A stretch of DNA of 64,000 bases from Allorhizocola rhizosphaerae (lineage in GTDB: Bacteria > Actinomycetota > Actinomycetes > Mycobacteriales > Micromonosporaceae): assembly GCF_003426775.1 (NCBI RefSeq), contig NZ_QJUG01000001.1, positions 60,887-124,886 on the forward strand, given 5' to 3'. The translations under genes and the position numbers were made by a program. Position 1 is the stretch's first letter; every line of letters starts with the position of its first letter. Positions 61,530 to 64,000 of this stretch are shown here, piece after piece. The notes beneath the pieces are model-generated. The model searched no databases. It was not told where the DNA came from and saw only the letters and a list, made by a program, of their open reading frames with translations.

Positions 61530-62558
61530 GTGACGCAGGCAGATCCGCCCATGGATGCGTTCAAGCCCGTGACGATCTCCTCCATCGCGGAGTCGGCGGG
61601 CGTGTCGATCCCGACGGTGTCGAAGGTGCTCAACGGCAAGCCGGGAGTGGCACCGCACACCCGTGCGCGGGTCGAGGCGGTGATCAACGAGTTCGGTTAT
61701 CGGAGACCCGAACCGCCCAAACGTGCGGGCGAAACCCTGGAGCTCGTGTTCGACGACCTGGAACACCTGTGGGCGATAGAGATCATCCGCGGGGTACGGC
61801 GCGCGGCCGGCGAACACGACGCGGGCATGCTGCTCTCGGAGTTGGGCCCGCATGAGCCCGCCGCCCGCCGCTGGATCGACGACGTCCTGGTCCGCCGTCC
61901 GTCCTGCGTGGTCAGCGTCGCGCGGCTCTCGGCGGCGCACCGTGGCCGGCTCAAGGCGCGAGGGATCCCGTTCGTGCTGTTCGACCCCGACGTCGAGTTG
62001 CCGGACGGCGTCCCCTTTGTCGGCGCGACGAACTGGTCCGGCGGGCGGAGCGCCACCCGGCACCTGATCGAGCTGGGCCACCGTCGCATCGCGATGATCG
62101 CCGGCCCGGACCATGCTCCGTCCTGGCAGGCCAGGTTGGACGGTTTCCGCTCGGCGATGGAGGCCGCCGGACTTCCCGTCGGCACCGGCTTTGCAGTGCG
62201 GACCGACCTCAGCCCCGAGGGCGGTGAGGTCGCGGCGCGTGAGCTATTGCGCCGTCCGGAACGCCCAACAGCCATCTTCGCCTGCAGTGACGTTCAGGCC
62301 GTCGGCGTGTATCGGGCCGCGCGGCATGCGGGGCTTTCCATTCCACGCGACCTGAGCATCGTGGGGTTTGACGACCTGCCCGTGGCCATGTGTGCCGACC
62401 CGCCGCTGACGACAGTCCGCCAGCCGTTGGTGGAGATGGCGATGACCGCCACCGAGCTCGCCCTGGCTCTCGGCCGCGGTGAAAACCCCCGTCAGACCGG
62501 GCTCGAGCTCGCCACGAACTTGATCGTGCGGGAAAGCACCGCTCCGCCCGTGCCTTGA
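61530..62558 (+). CDS. LacI-family transcriptional regulator
   Basis: 342 residues from GTG 61530 (GAGGTGA upstream); ATG 61551 is an alternative. N-terminal LacI helix-turn-helix with hinge (VTISSIAESAGVSIPTVSKVLNG), then a periplasmic-binding-like ligand domain (NWSGGRSATRHLIELGHRRIAMI, AIFACSDVQAVGVYRAA, LSIVGFDDLPVA). Probably represses the divergent RICIN-GH43 gene and, through the matching site at 53.5 kb, genes around the CE1-GH43 block. The inducer is likely a xylan- or arabinan-derived sugar (inference). Confidence 0.92.
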   Translation: MTQADPPMDAFKPVTISSIAESAGVSIPTVSKVLNGKPGVAPHTRARVEAVINEFGYRRPEPPKRAGETLELVFDDLEHLWAIEIIRGVRRAAGEHDAGMLLSELGPHEPAARRWIDDVLVRRPSCVVSVARLSAAHRGRLKARGIPFVLFDPDVELPDGVPFVGATNWSGGRSATRHLIELGHRRIAMIAGPDHAPSWQARLDGFRSAMEAAGLPVGTGFAVRTDLSPEGGEVAARELLRRPERPTAIFACSDVQAVGVYRAARHAGLSIPRDLSIVGFDDLPVAMCADPPLTTVRQPLVEMAMTATELALALGRGENPRQTGLELATNLIVRESTAPPVP

Positions 62559-62648
62559 CTGTTTTCTGGATGTATCTAAAACTGGAGATCTACTGGCGTG
62601 ATCGGCGCACGCCTGTCCGACGGTTCACCGACGACAGGAATGAGGCCG

Positions 62649-63722
62649 ATGGTGCGCACAGGTGTATGGCTGGTTGGTGCCCGTGGATCGGTCGCCGTCA
62701 CGACGATGGTCGGGACGCTTGCCGCCCGAGCCGGGCTGGCGGAGCCCGTCGGCTGCGTCACCGAGCTCCCCGGGTTACGCGATGCGGCGGCGCTGCCCGC
62801 GCTGAACGATCTGGTCTTCGGCGGGCACGACACCAGCTCGGTGCCCCTGGTGAAGAAGGCTCATGCGCTGGTGGGCTCGGGCGTGCTGCCGGCGGCCATC
62901 GTCGAGGCGGTCGCCGACGAGCTGCACCGCATCGAGGCGTGCCTGCGGCCGGGTACCACCTCCATCGAACAGGTGGCCGCCGATGTGGCCGGCTTCCGGG
63001 AGCAGCATCGCCTCGACCGGGTGGTCGTCGTCAACGTCTCGTCCACCGAACCCTCCTCAGACGGGCTGCCCGCGAGTTCGCGCTATGCCTGTGGCGCGTT
63101 CACCGCCGGATGCTCCTATGTGGACTTCACTCCGTCGCTTGGCGCGCGGCATCCGGAGGCGATGCGGCTGGCCGTCCACCATGGACTCCCCTACGCGGGC
63201 AACGACGGCAAGACCGGGGAGACGCTGCTCAAGTCGGTGCTGGCGCCCATGTTCGCGATGCGCAACCTGCGGGTGCGGTCGTGGTCGGGCACCAACCTGC
63301 TGGGCGGTGGTGACGGCGCCAATCTGGCCGACCCGGGGGCCAACGCGGTCAAGGTGGCCAGCAAGCAGCGTGTGCTTCGGGAGATCCTGGGCTACGAGCC
63401 CGAGGGCGGCACGCGCATCGATTACGTCCCCGACATCGGCGACCTGAAGACCGCCTGGGACCTGATCACCTTTTCCGGCTTCCTGGGCACCCGCATGCGC
63501 CTGGAATTCACTTGGCACGGCTGCGATTCGGCCCTTGCCGCGCCGCTGGTGATCGATCTGGCCCGGCTCACCGCCGCCGCGCACAGCCGTGGCATTTCCG
63601 GACCGCTCACGCAGCTCGCCTTCTTCTTTAAAGATCCCATTGGGGTGGTACCGCATGCGCTGCCCGATCAATGGCGGCTGTTGTGCGATTGGGTGTCGGG
63701 GTGGGCCCGTGAAACCGCGTGA
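62649..63722 (+). CDS. Inositol-3-phosphate synthase-like protein
   Basis: 357 residues from ATG 62649; ATG 62640 three codons earlier is also possible. N-terminal NAD fold (TGVWLVGARGSVAVTT), followed by NVSSTEP, YAGNDGKTGETLLKSVL and RVRSWSGTNLLGGGDGANL, the signatures of myo-inositol-1-phosphate synthases, which convert glucose 6-phosphate to inositol phosphate. The next gene overlaps it and encodes a UbiA-type prenyltransferase. Such Ino1-like/UbiA pairs resemble the eboC-type clusters found in actinomycetes and other bacteria, so it may be a specialised paralogue rather than the housekeeping enzyme (inference). Confidence 0.88.
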   Translation: MVRTGVWLVGARGSVAVTTMVGTLAARAGLAEPVGCVTELPGLRDAAALPALNDLVFGGHDTSSVPLVKKAHALVGSGVLPAAIVEAVADELHRIEACLRPGTTSIEQVAADVAGFREQHRLDRVVVVNVSSTEPSSDGLPASSRYACGAFTAGCSYVDFTPSLGARHPEAMRLAVHHGLPYAGNDGKTGETLLKSVLAPMFAMRNLRVRSWSGTNLLGGGDGANLADPGANAVKVASKQRVLREILGYEPEGGTRIDYVPDIGDLKTAWDLITFSGFLGTRMRLEFTWHGCDSALAAPLVIDLARLTAAAHSRGISGPLTQLAFFFKDPIGVVPHALPDQWRLLCDWVSGWARETA

Positions 63723-64000
63723 TCTGGTCGAGCTGGTGCGCGCCCCGGCCGCGCTGTCCGTGCCGGGCGACGCAGTGGCGGGCGCCGCTGCCGCCGGTTG
63801 CCTGGGCCCCCGCACAGCCGGGGTCGCAGCCGCGTCGGTGTGCCTCTACTGGGCGGGCATGGCAGCCAACGACTGGGCCGACCGCTCGGTTGACGCGGTG
63901 GAGCGCCCGCACCGCCCCATCCCGTCCGGCCGGGTGAGCGCACGCCAGGCGCTGTCTGTCGCATGTGGACTGACGGCCGCGGGATTGGCCGTCGCGGCCG
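63709..64000 (+). CDS. UbiA-family prenyltransferase, EboC-like (3' end outside window)
   Basis: The first 97 residues are visible from GTG 63709, overlapping the preceding stop by 14 bases. The first Asp-rich motif of UbiA enzymes appears as NDWADRSVDAVERPHRPIP, after a membrane segment (AAASVCLYWAGMAA). UbiA proteins attach prenyl chains to aromatic or other acceptors inside the membrane. Coupling to an Ino1-like gene suggests a pathway making a prenylated or membrane-linked polyol compound; the rest lies beyond the window. Confidence 0.85.
   Translation, partial: MKPRDLVELVRAPAALSVPGDAVAGAAAAGCLGPRTAGVAAASVCLYWAGMAANDWADRSVDAVERPHRPIPSGRVSARQALSVACGLTAAGLAVAA

Overview
The window is high-GC DNA with GTG starts, clear Shine-Dalgarno sites and dense operons. 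It carries CUT1/CUT2 sugar transporters, ROK, LacI and FadR-type GntR regulators, and many secreted enzymes with ricin-B (RICIN) lectin modules. Together these point to a filamentous soil actinomycete; nothing here fixes the genus. No rRNA, tRNA, CRISPR array, phage gene or intact transposase was recognised.

Almost the whole window is a plant-cell-wall (hemicellulose/pectin) utilisation region. Left part (1.4-9.1 kb): a ROK-regulated CUT2 sugar ABC operon with a Gfo/Idh/MocA dehydrogenase, a TIM-barrel isomerase and an unknown membrane protein, followed by a decayed sigma factor/lysozyme-like chimera. Next come a FadR-type regulator divergent from a cytoplasmic GH31 glycosidase (10.4-13.7 kb), and a leftward seven-gene operon (23.3-13.7 kb) encoding a second CUT2 transporter with a GH95 fucosidase set between permease and binding protein, a ketose 3-epimerase-like protein and a paralogous ROK regulator. 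Middle part (23.6-37.5 kb): secreted RICIN enzymes. Two are PQQ-dependent sugar-dehydrogenase fusions, one is a ThuA-DUF1080 fusion, and the rest are a CE3-type esterase, a CE1-like esterase, a GH5 and a GH54. A leftward operon (48.6-37.6 kb) encodes a CUT1 transporter without its own ATPase, an enolase-superfamily dehydratase, three oxidoreductases, and apparently cytoplasmic GH74 and GH63-like glycosidases; a divergent FadR-type regulator sits at its head.

The right part (49.5-61.2 kb) has a CE1-GH43 pair bracketed by a direct repeat and by gene scars, a FadR regulator, a GH141-like beta-helix protein, a GH27 alpha-galactosidase and a RICIN-GH43, then a LacI regulator. The last 1.4 kb starts a different set: an Ino1-like synthase overlapping a UbiA-type prenyltransferase that runs off the window.

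Inferred logic: secreted lectin-tethered enzymes open xyloglucan, arabinoxylan and pectic side chains, three ABC systems import the products, and cytoplasmic GH31/GH74/GH63 enzymes and dehydrogenases finish them. GH95, GH141-like, aldo/keto reductase, enolase-superfamily and SDR genes would suit a fucose branch. ThuA, DUF1080, PQQ-dehydrogenase and Gfo/Idh/MocA genes raise the possibility of an oxidative (keto-sugar) route working partly outside the cell. Thirteen proteins carry RICIN modules, some almost identical at DNA level, and there are signs of module reuse, cassette duplication and internal deletion.
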